Shown here: positions 7,378 through 15,900 of the stretch, piece after piece
Layout of the letters: every line of letters begins with the position of its first letter
Numbering within the stretch: the stretch's first letter is position 1
Assembly (NCBI RefSeq): GCF_003479405.1
Contig: NZ_QUHB01000002.1
Location: 248,001-312,000, forward strand
Origin: Eubacterium sp. AF16-48
Lineage (GTDB): Bacteria; Bacillota; Clostridia; Lachnospirales; Lachnospiraceae
Length of the DNA stretch: 64,000 nucleotides
Direction: 5' to 3'
Translations under genes and position numbers: made by a program
Notes under the pieces: model-generated
Database searches by the model: none
What the model was told of the DNA's origin: nothing
What the model saw: only the letters and a program-made list of their open reading frames with translations

Positions 7378-10300
7378 ATGAATGATAAGAAAAAATTTGA
7401 ACCTAGAAGATTTAGAATATATAAGCTGAGTACATTTGATGCACTTACCGATGAGGAACGTAAATTTCACATGGCTTATAAAGATGCAAAAAAGGAAAAG
7501 GTATTTCTAAAGGAACAGCGAGACAATTTAATTGCATCATTTGATGGTGTTAGAAAGATAGATAGAAATCGTCTGTATATATATAACTATGATGAAAATG
7601 GAGAAATCATAGAGGGTTCAGGACGAGAGAACATTGATAAGCAAGTTGCATTAGCTGAAAGTGAAATGGCAAGAATGGCTACAGACTTTTCAGAAAAGGA
7701 TCCGCTTGTAATGGAGATTGTATATCTTAAAACATCGAAGCTTAATGAGGTATTGCATCAGATTGTAGATAGAGGATTGGATATTGATGGTCAGCATTAT
7801 ATTTTCTATTCCAGCACAACAAATCAGATGAAGCGTGGAGAGTGCATTCTTTTAAAAGAGAATTTTTACAAAACACATGAGCAAGAGATTACACTTGGTC
7901 TGACTGATGAGGTAGTAAATGCAAGGGGCGGTTGCAATATTGGAAAGAGACTTGCATATAATGGACTGCTGCTTTCTACTTCATTTATACCAAATGATTA
8001 TCAGCTAACACTTGATGATTGTTTGATTGTACCAGACTTTGAGACTATAATTAATGAAAAAGTTGAGTGCATTGACCATGATGATAATAGTATCACTAAT
8101 ATATCAGTAAGGAACGAGGACATTAAAATACCGCAGACAGATGGTGCAGGAATTTTTCTGCCAGGAGTGTTACCTTATTCTTGTCAGATTCGTTGTGGAC
8201 ATATTAAAGGTTGTGTATTTCCTTTAGATTTTAGAAAGTTCTTACAACTAGACGAAGTTGAAGGTGTTAAACCAAGTGCAATAGTTTCTGATCCATGGGG
8301 CAAAAAGCATGATGTAATTAAGGAAAATATCAAAATTATATTGACTGCTTCACAAGTAAAAATGTGGAAATATTATGAATCGTGGGAAGAATTAAAGGAA
8401 ACATACAATGCTTGTGGCAAGAAGATCGCAATAAACAATTTTGCCGAAGAACCCAAGGGATGGGAAAAGACCAGTTATCAATATCTTCATACATTAGACC
8501 GTGATAAATTTACCAATGACAAAATGAAAGAGCTTTGTGAGAATACATTGAAAAAGCTTAAGGACATGAAAACTGATGCTGGTAAAATTGCTGAGATTTT
8601 AAGTGAACCATATCTTTCAGATGCAATAACAGCATATCCTGAGTTAATCCAAGATAAACATATTCAAAAAAAATTGGAAAACAAATTCAGAAGTGAGAGA
8701 AAAGATGCTTGTGGAAATAAGCTTATACTGGAAGATTCATTATATGCTTATATTTGTCCGGATTTGTATGCATTTTGTGAATGGCTGTTTTGCGGTATTG
8801 AAAATCCTAAAGGTATTATACCAAGGGATCATGTGTACTGTAGCTTCTACAATGATGAACCATACAACAAATATGATGTCGTTGATTGTTTAAGATCTCC
8901 ACATTTATATATGGAACATGGAATAAGGAATCTTGTAAAAGGCGATGAATTGGAACAATGCAAGGATTGGTTTATAGGAAATGATCTTGTTGTAAGTAGT
9001 CATGATTTATTATGTCGTATCCTTCAGTTTGATGTTGACGGAGATCATGCTTTAGTCACACCAAATAAGACTATGATAGAGTGTGCGCCGACAGATAAAC
9101 ATATTTTGTACTACACAGGATTTGATGCAGATAAGCCACAGATTACTAAAGAAGCAATTTATAAGGCACTTGTAGCAAGTATGGACAATTCAAATATAGG
9201 CGATATTTCTAATGCTATGACCAAGAACTATAATAATGAAGAGATTGATGATGAATTTAATAAGGTCATGTGTTGTTATAATAATTTGACCATAGATTTT
9301 CCTAAGACACAGCAGAATATTTGTTTAGGAAAGTATGATGACAAATTTAAACAGCTTATTAATGAACAACCGCCATATTTCTTTCAGTATGCTAAGAATA
9401 AGAAGCGTGATAATTGTAAGCCACTTTCTGATAGTAATTGTGATCGCATATGTGCTTATATTCGCAAGAGCACAAGCAACAAGAGATATACATGGAAAAC
9501 AGATAAGCCATTTAAAGTAGGTGTACTTTTTGACGAAAGTATCAAAGTTGATATAACGGATGAAGCATATAGAAGATTGGAACAACTTATGTTCGATCTG
9601 AAGCGTAGAGAACAGTCATTGACGTTTAGAATCAATAATGAGATAGAGCAGTTGGATAAATCCGATGCAATGCGTGAGAAGATAAGTAAATATGATGTGT
9701 TCTATACAATGTGTGATAAAATGATACTCTGTATTTTTGACGGAGACAGAAAACGTGCGACAGCATACCTCACAGATTTTGAGTATTTACAGAGAGAAAA
9801 CTGTGATAGCGGTAAAAATATCTTGTGGAATTGCTATGGAGATATTATTCTTGAAAATATTAAAGCCAATGTCGGAAATCCTGCTGGTATACCTGAAAGA
9901 AAACCACACTATAAGAAAAAGGGCAGTGGAAAGAAAAATAGAGAGGTACATGAAATTGGTAAAAGTGTTATAGAAAAAATCAATAAAGACATTGAAGAGG
10001 TTTCTACAGTTACCATATATAAGGATGAATTAGAATGGATAGATAATCTTCCGTACAGGAAAAACTGTAGTAATGATAGAGAGTTATTATTTATCTTGAT
10101 GGTGCAGCAGAAGAGAAGCAAATCTGGGAAAGTTTGGGTATATGCCAATAAGAGGACTGCGTTAACCTGTAATGGACTTGATAAGATGATTGGTGATGGT
10201 GTGTGTGTTGCTAAGAAGGGAATCAAACGTTTAGAAAATATGGGAGCTATTTTTATTATTGTGCATGGAAAAGATATGGAGATAATTGTTAATTGTCCAG

Positions 10301-10506
10301 ATTTTGATAAAACAAAAAGTGCATATAAAATAGAGAGCAAACAAAGAAATCCAATTATTCCATTCTATGAGCACAATAAGGAAAGAGTAATTACAGAGTG
10401 TCCGTATTGTCATAATAAGTACATCAAGGTTGGCAATATGAAAACTTGTCAGAATGTAACTTGTCGAGAACAGTTAATTATGGATCGCAAACTCGGATAT
10501 AAATAA
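7378..10506 (+). CDS. Two-barrel single-subunit RNA polymerase-like protein (QDE-1/YonO type)
   Basis: A 1,042-residue protein. It carries the aspartate triad DVDGD at D552, D554 and D556, the Mg-binding signature DxDGD of double-psi-barrel RNA polymerases. Two other signatures of the eukaryotic RNAi RNA polymerase/YonO family occur in the expected order: a first-barrel IRCGHIKG segment (about residues 267-274) and RSPHLYMEHGIR (about 506-517), matching the RNPxLHPGD-like motif just ahead of the triad. The C-terminus has a zinc ribbon (CPYC then CQNVTC). Known relatives transcribe phage DNA (YonO of Bacillus phage SPbeta) or copy RNA (QDE-1). This protein probably transcribes element genes, but template choice cannot be read from sequence. 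The start is ATG 7378 after TTGGAGAA. The family call is from motifs only. Confidence 0.75.
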   Translation: MNDKKKFEPRRFRIYKLSTFDALTDEERKFHMAYKDAKKEKVFLKEQRDNLIASFDGVRKIDRNRLYIYNYDENGEIIEGSGRENIDKQVALAESEMARMATDFSEKDPLVMEIVYLKTSKLNEVLHQIVDRGLDIDGQHYIFYSSTTNQMKRGECILLKENFYKTHEQEITLGLTDEVVNARGGCNIGKRLAYNGLLLSTSFIPNDYQLTLDDCLIVPDFETIINEKVECIDHDDNSITNISVRNEDIKIPQTDGAGIFLPGVLPYSCQIRCGHIKGCVFPLDFRKFLQLDEVEGVKPSAIVSDPWGKKHDVIKENIKIILTASQVKMWKYYESWEELKETYNACGKKIAINNFAEEPKGWEKTSYQYLHTLDRDKFTNDKMKELCENTLKKLKDMKTDAGKIAEILSEPYLSDAITAYPELIQDKHIQKKLENKFRSERKDACGNKLILEDSLYAYICPDLYAFCEWLFCGIENPKGIIPRDHVYCSFYNDEPYNKYDVVDCLRSPHLYMEHGIRNLVKGDELEQCKDWFIGNDLVVSSHDLLCRILQFDVDGDHALVTPNKTMIECAPTDKHILYYTGFDADKPQITKEAIYKALVASMDNSNIGDISNAMTKNYNNEEIDDEFNKVMCCYNNLTIDFPKTQQNICLGKYDDKFKQLINEQPPYFFQYAKNKKRDNCKPLSDSNCDRICAYIRKSTSNKRYTWKTDKPFKVGVLFDESIKVDITDEAYRRLEQLMFDLKRREQSLTFRINNEIEQLDKSDAMREKISKYDVFYTMCDKMILCIFDGDRKRATAYLTDFEYLQRENCDSGKNILWNCYGDIILENIKANVGNPAGIPERKPHYKKKGSGKKNREVHEIGKSVIEKINKDIEEVSTVTIYKDELEWIDNLPYRKNCSNDRELLFILMVQQKRSKSGKVWVYANKRTALTCNGLDKMIGDGVCVAKKGIKRLENMGAIFIIVHGKDMEIIVNCPDFDKTKSAYKIESKQRNPIIPFYEHNKERVITECPYCHNKYIKVGNMKTCQNVTCREQLIMDRKLGYK

Positions 10507-10655
10507 TTTGGACAATTAGTTGTTAAATAGTGATAATGATAAAGCCTTGAAAACAAAGGAAAATTGTTACTATTGCACAAAAACGTCAATTTATAATAGG
10601 GAGAGGAATAACATAATTTCTCTCCAATTATTTATTTAAAGAATTGGAGAAGACT

Positions 10656-10853
10656 ATGAATCAAGAAAAATTAAGGAATAAATTGATTTCAATAGTTGAT
10701 TCTGGTCTTAATGCCAGAGCTATTGCAGATCATACTAAAATTTCGTATGAAAGTTTGGCAAAATATAAACAGGGTAAAATGTATCTTATTCCTGCTGATG
10801 CAGACAAGCTTGAAAAATACTTATCGTTGGTACAGATTCCAACATCAATTTAG
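10656..10853 (+). CDS. Mini helix-turn-helix protein (65 aa), Cro-like
   Basis: The start is ATG 10656, after an ATTGGAGA ribosome site. The helical pattern of 'ARAIADHTKISYESLAKYKQG' type (about residues 20-40) matches an XRE/Cro helix-turn-helix, followed by Pro-Ala and a Lys-Leu-Glu-x-Tyr-Leu helix. A second, diverged copy lies at 12650-12826 with the same spacing of Lys-x-Gly-Lys, Pro-Ala and Lys-Leu-Glu-x-Tyr-Leu. It is likely a DNA-binding regulator of the element. Confidence 0.65.
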   Translation: MNQEKLRNKLISIVDSGLNARAIADHTKISYESLAKYKQGKMYLIPADADKLEKYLSLVQIPTSI

Positions 10854-11255
10854 GCTTTACAGTTTGCCTATAGACATAATACCTCTATAGGATTTTACTA
10901 TTTTTACACTATAAGTGGGGCGTAAGTCCCACACGGTAATATCACTCGAAAGAGTGTTTATTATACATTTTGAATATCATACTATGGGCAGGACGTTGAT
11001 GCCTGCCCCTACAAAAACGATAATAATGATTGTCACCTTGAGCAAGTGATAATTTTTATTATAAATTAGCTGATACATTGTCCTCAAACAGCAGTGTGTT
11101 GGTAGAGTACCGAGTGTATTCAAAACAATAAACAATGATTGAGCGGACAGGCTGATTCAAACTAGGTTTGTCCGTGAAAATCAGAAAAAAGTAGTGTTTT
11201 GTCGATTATTGGTATATAATGGTAATATAATACTAATGATTGGAGAATGAAACGT
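10854..11255 (+). other. Intergenic chain of hairpins (III), possible structured RNA
   Basis: No gene is seen in these 400 bp. At least six stems occur in a row: CCTATAG/CTATAGG (10867-10891), GTGGG/CCCAC (10915-10932), CACTC/GAGTG closing a GAAA loop (10943-10956), GGGCAGG/CCTGCCC (10986-11008), an imperfect stem at 11031-11051 followed by AATTTTTATT, and CGGACA/TGTCCG (11144-11174). A GNRA-type loop and conserved stem sizes suggest a folded RNA or a single-strand or replication signal. Two TATAAT boxes (11215-11220, 11226-11231) precede the next gene. Confidence 0.5.
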
Positions 11256-12230
11256 ATGTTAAAGGATGTTCATAAATACTATTCTTTAAATTTAAAAACA
11301 ATAGGATATCTTTTATTTATTAAAATCTTTGGAAATACATCTGTTAATTCGTTTATTAACATTATAGTTCCAATTATATTATCGGTATTATTATCTTTTC
11401 CGTCAGAAAAAAGAGATAAGAATTTTAATAATTATATTTGGGCGATTATAATATTTATTATTTGTTTTAATCTGTTATCTTACATTGCAACATACATAAA
11501 AAATAAAAATGAAAAATGGAAATCGCTTTTAAGTAGCGTTGCAGAACATATAAGTGCAATTCATATAGAAACAGGTACTAATATTTATAGAATGCACAAA
11601 CATACTAAATCTAGTATTATAAAAAATCAACTTGTAGATAAAACACATTTCAATCAAATAGCAGATTTTCAAGAAATGTCATTTTTAGTGTGCAGATCTA
11701 TATATGATATTATTGAAAGAGAATTGGAATGTTATGAATGTGAAGTGACTGTATATCAAAAATTTCTAAAAAGTAATAATAAGAAATGTGATAATATTAA
11801 AATGATTGCATATGCAACAAAAGGAAGTATAATTCCTTCTACATATGACAAAATCTATACCATAAATAAAAATGCACCCAACACTGTTTTTATGAAACTT
11901 TTTAAAAATAATCAATCGGATGCTATTATATGTCATAATCAAAAATCAGTAAAAGAAAAATTTATCTGGTTATCCGAAAGTGAAGAACGAGAGAAAAATA
12001 TTCATCAGTATATTGGTATTCCTATAAAGAGCAACTCAAATAATGTGGTTTGTATTTTGCAAATTGATGTTGCACAGAAAAAACTACTTGGTAGAAATTA
12101 TAAAGAAGTTAAATATTTTGCCGATGATATACTAAAACCATTTTCTTCAATTCTTTATAATGCCTATGAAAGAGATAATGTATTTAATACTTTTTATGAT
12201 GTATGGGCAAACTCATGTAGTCAAAGATAA
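11256..12230 (+). CDS. Membrane-anchored GAF-like sensor protein
   Basis: I choose ATG 11256 because GGAG at 11242-11245 is too close to ATG 11247. Two hydrophobic segments (about residues 32-46 and 60-81) form a hairpin membrane anchor. The cytosolic part, about residues 105-320, has the layout of a GAF domain: an Ile-Gly-Ile-Pro-Ile strand, then Val-Cys-Ile-Leu-Gln-Ile-Asp and a final long helix. GAF domains bind small molecules or nucleotides. The protein resembles two-helix-plus-GAF proteins of accessory loci, so a ligand-gated membrane effector or sensor is possible. No output domain is visible. The next gene starts 16 bp later. Confidence 0.55.
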   Translation: MLKDVHKYYSLNLKTIGYLLFIKIFGNTSVNSFINIIVPIILSVLLSFPSEKRDKNFNNYIWAIIIFIICFNLLSYIATYIKNKNEKWKSLLSSVAEHISAIHIETGTNIYRMHKHTKSSIIKNQLVDKTHFNQIADFQEMSFLVCRSIYDIIERELECYECEVTVYQKFLKSNNKKCDNIKMIAYATKGSIIPSTYDKIYTINKNAPNTVFMKLFKNNQSDAIICHNQKSVKEKFIWLSESEEREKNIHQYIGIPIKSNSNNVVCILQIDVAQKKLLGRNYKEVKYFADDILKPFSSILYNAYERDNVFNTFYDVWANSCSQR

Positions 12231-12246
12231 TAGGAGATTTTATATA

Positions 12247-12531
12247 ATGCATGTTAAAAAGATTAAAAAAATTACGAAAAAAGGTGAATATATAATGACA
12301 AGCGAATCTACATTTGTTGAAATGAATCAAGAAGAATATATAGATTGCTATAGAAATTATCGTTTCGACAAAGAAGGAATGGAAGAGTTGGCAAAAAAAT
12401 CTGTTCAGATGTTGGAGAACTATTCAATGCAAAGGGAACTTGAAGAATTAGAAGAAGAAAATTATTATGCCTTAAGTGAACGATATAAAAATTATTCAAT
12501 GTTTGAATTAATAAAAAAATTATTTGAATAA
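12247..12531 (+). CDS. Small acidic partner protein (94 aa)
   Basis: The start may be ATG 12247 (AGGAG 10 bp before) or ATG 12295 (AAGGTG 8 bp before, giving 78 aa). The longer form adds a short very basic stretch. The rest is acidic and helical with a Glu-Glu-Leu-Glu-Glu-Glu coiled-coil-like segment. It follows the GAF-like membrane gene closely and is closed by a clear terminator, so the two form a two-gene unit. Function is unknown. Confidence 0.55.
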   Translation: MHVKKIKKITKKGEYIMTSESTFVEMNQEEYIDCYRNYRFDKEGMEELAKKSVQMLENYSMQRELEELEEENYYALSERYKNYSMFELIKKLFE

Positions 12532-12544
12532 TTGTAAATATAAT

Positions 12545-12578
12545 AAAAGAGCAGGGCTAATTAATCTCCTGCTCTTTT
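12545..12578 (+). terminator. Rho-independent terminator
   Basis: An 11-bp perfect inverted repeat, AAAAGAGCAGG/CCTGCTCTTTT, with a 12-nt loop; the right arm ends in TTTT. It ends the two-gene unit with the GAF-like protein. Confidence 0.85.
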
Positions 12579-12649
12579 ACTACAAATGTGACCAATTTAG
12601 CATTGGTTATCATTTTTTTATCTACAAAAATAGCAAAGGAGGCTAAAAA

Positions 12650-12826
12650 TTGACACAGGAAGAGTTACGTGATCTGTTAAAAGAACGGACACAGAAGGAA
12701 AAACAGATTTACATTGCCAATGTAACAGGCATTGATAAAGATGTGCTATCAAGATTCAAATTAGGAAAAATCAATTTATATCCGGCATTATTCGCAAAAC
12801 TGGAAAACTATCTATTAAATTCATAA
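12650..12826 (+). CDS. Mini helix-turn-helix protein, second copy (58 aa)
   Basis: A 58-residue frame starting at TTG 12650, 5 bp after a near-perfect AAAGGAGG ribosome site. It has a helix-turn-helix-like segment (Val-Thr-Gly-Ile-Asp-Lys-Asp-Val-Leu-Ser-Arg-Phe) and the same C-terminal pattern as the 10656 gene (Lys-x-Gly-Lys, Pro-Ala, Lys-Leu-Glu-x-Tyr-Leu). The two are probably paralogues that diverged within the element. It is easily missed because it has no ATG and is short. Confidence 0.6.
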   Translation: MTQEELRDLLKERTQKEKQIYIANVTGIDKDVLSRFKLGKINLYPALFAKLENYLLNS

Positions 12827-12986
12827 CAAACAATTCAAATTTATCTCAGGCGAAAAGCCACAATCTGATTATTCAATCAAAAATTCAATAAAAAATGTAC
12901 AACTTGATAAAATTCATGGATATGGTCGCTGAAATCATTTAGCAACCATTTATTTGTATGCTGAAATTTATAGGAAGGAGTCGTAA

Positions 12987-15900
12987 TTGAATAATTTTAT
13001 TTTACAGTTGGTTGCTGGTCTTAGCAAAACGAAAAGCAAGCAACAGATTAAGTCAGACGCAAAAAGTCTTGGCGATATGTATGTCAAGCTGATTGGAAAC
13101 CTTGATATGCCAAAGACAAGGAAAGCAATCAAAGCACAGTTGAAGGGATTAAATAATCTTACATTCAACATCACACCGAATGTAAATACAAAAGGTGTAC
13201 AGTCGGCAACCAAACAAGCAATTGACAACGCACAAAGGGTTGCAAATAGTAATAAGGTTCATCTGAATTTTGACACAAGCAAGCAGCAGTTAGTGAATCA
13301 GATTAAGATTTTGGGAAGGAATAATAACAAACTTTTCAGTGATCGAGAAATGACCGCTAAATACAATCAGTTGCTTAATTCTGCTAATGTAGCAAAGAGT
13401 ACAGGTGAATTAAAAACTCTTAGAGGTGAATTATCGGCATTTAAGACGGAGCTTGTAGCAACGAATAATGCAGGATTAACATGGGGTTCAAAATTTAAGA
13501 AATCCATTGAAAGTTACGCAAAATTCTTTAGTGGTGCAAGTATGATTTATGCACTTTCTAATCAAGTTAGGAATGCAGCCACAGAAGCAAAGACATTAGA
13601 TGATAGTCTTGTTGACCTTCAGAAGGTAACAAATGAAATAGGTGACAGAGACGCACTATACAAGTATTTTGATAAATCACTTAGTAAGGCACAAGAACTT
13701 AATGTAAAAGTTGGTTCATTAATTGATGCTGTAACAGAGTTTAAGAAGCTTGGTTGGAATTTAGACGATGCAGAGCTTGGGGCGAAATGGGCGAACATCT
13801 TATCAAACGTTGGAGACGTAGACCTTGATACGGCAATCGGTTCAATTAAAACCTCTATTGCTTCATTTGATGAAATTGGTGGTTATGGAAACGACCAGAT
13901 GGACAAGAAACTTGAAGCCTATACAGACCTCATTAATAATATGTCAAACAAGTACAGTATTGATGCGGAAGGATTAGCTGAAAGTATCAGATTAAGTGCT
14001 GGTACATTGACAGAAGCACATATGAGTATTGAACAGGCTGCTACAATGTTTGCTACAGCTAATAAATACTATAATGATCCGTCATACCTCGGTAACACAG
14101 CAAAAATCGGTTCATTAAGAATGCGAGCTTCATCTGGTGATACAGATGCTATTGAAGAGTTGCAGGAAATGGGCGAAGAAGTTGACGATTTAGCAACAGC
14201 CACAAGTAACTTACGTGAAAAACTCATGGCATTAACTGGTGTTGATATTATGGAAGATGAACATACTTTCAAATCCTATTATGACCAGTTATACGAGATT
14301 TCACAAGTTATGGATAAGTTGGATGATACCTCACGTGCAAATGTTCTTGAGACTATGTTTGGTAAGAGCCGCTCGGCAGCGGGTGCAGCGATATTATCTG
14401 GCATGAAGGAATCTGCATCAGCTTATGAAGATGCAATCAATAGTGCAGGAAGTGCTACAGAAGAGTATCAAACTTGGATGACCAGTGCTGACGCAGCGTG
14501 TCAGAGGTTTTCTAACACTCTTACAGAGACATATCAAGGCATTATCAATGGTAATACAGTCCGTGACCTTGCTAACTTAGGTTCGGCAGTTTTGGAATTT
14601 GCCAATAACTGGGGAATCGTAGAAGGTACGCTAAAAGGTGTAATTGCACTTGGTATTGGAAAATTCCTTACAACAGGCACAATGGCACTCATTACAGCTA
14701 CAAAACAAGTAGAACAGTATGGAAAAGCCTTACAGATGGCAAGTAATGTTCCGAATGGTAACTTATCTGCTAGATTCCAGGCATTAAAGAGTATTGCACA
14801 GGTAACAAGTACATTGACAACAGAGCAGTTAAGAAATGTATTAGCCACAAACACACTCACTCAGGCTGATCGTGTAAGAATCTTACAGATGCAAGGCATG
14901 ACAAAAGAGATGGCATTACAGAAAATTGCTGAAATGAATCTAACGCAAGCGACCAATGCACAGACCGCAGCTAACACAGCAAGTACAGCGAGTACGTTTT
15001 CACTAAAAGCAGCAATGATTGGACTTGGAGCAACTTTAAAGAGTGTATTCCTTAGCAATCCAGTAGGAATTGTGCTGATGGGTATTAGCCTTGGAGTTAG
15101 TGCAGTAACTTCCGCAGTATCTAAGCATAATCAAGCGGTAGAAGAAGCAAGACAGAAAGCTAAAGAAGCAGCAGACAACGCTAATACTTTAGGTGATGAG
15201 ATTGCAGAATTAGCAAACAAATACATTCAATTATCGGATGCAGTAAAAACAGATGCAAGTGCTAAAGAAGACTTAATGACTACACAGACAGAGTTATTAA
15301 AGAAACTTGGACTTGAAGGAGAAAGCATTGATGATTTGATTGCAAAGTATGGTTCATTATCAAATGCCATTAAACAAGCAAGCATTGATTCATTGAAAAA
15401 TCAACAGACAGACTTGATTGCTGGTGTAAATGCAGCAAAAGAAGAGTTGATGGATGTTGCGAAAGATAACTTCTGGGGTACTAACAACATTATTAGTGCA
15501 TCGGGAGAAGAAGCAGTAAAAGCATTTAAAGAGCTTGAAAAAGCTGGTGTAATTGATAGTGGTTCATATGGTACTGGTGGTGGTCAGTTAGTTTTAATTG
15601 GCGATGATACAGTTGAGGGAGCATTAGAAAATTACAAAAAGCTTGAAGATGCAGTAAACGCATTAAGAGATTCAAAAGCATTCACGGCTGATGAATTATC
15701 AGACAATTCACTATTTAATTCTATCTATAGTAGATATAGTGAGATGAAGGAATCAGTAGAGGCATATAATTCATCTATTGATAACTTAAATGAAAACTTG
15801 GCTCAACAGACAATGTTGACAGCGTTACAGGGTAATAAATTACCTAAGACAGAAGAAGATTTTAACAAATTTAAACAGGAGCTGATTGATACAGCAGTTG

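Noticed and set aside
10696..10890. 64-codon frame overlapping the mini-HTH gene
   Set aside because: Lies in another frame of a better-supported gene and has no ribosome site.
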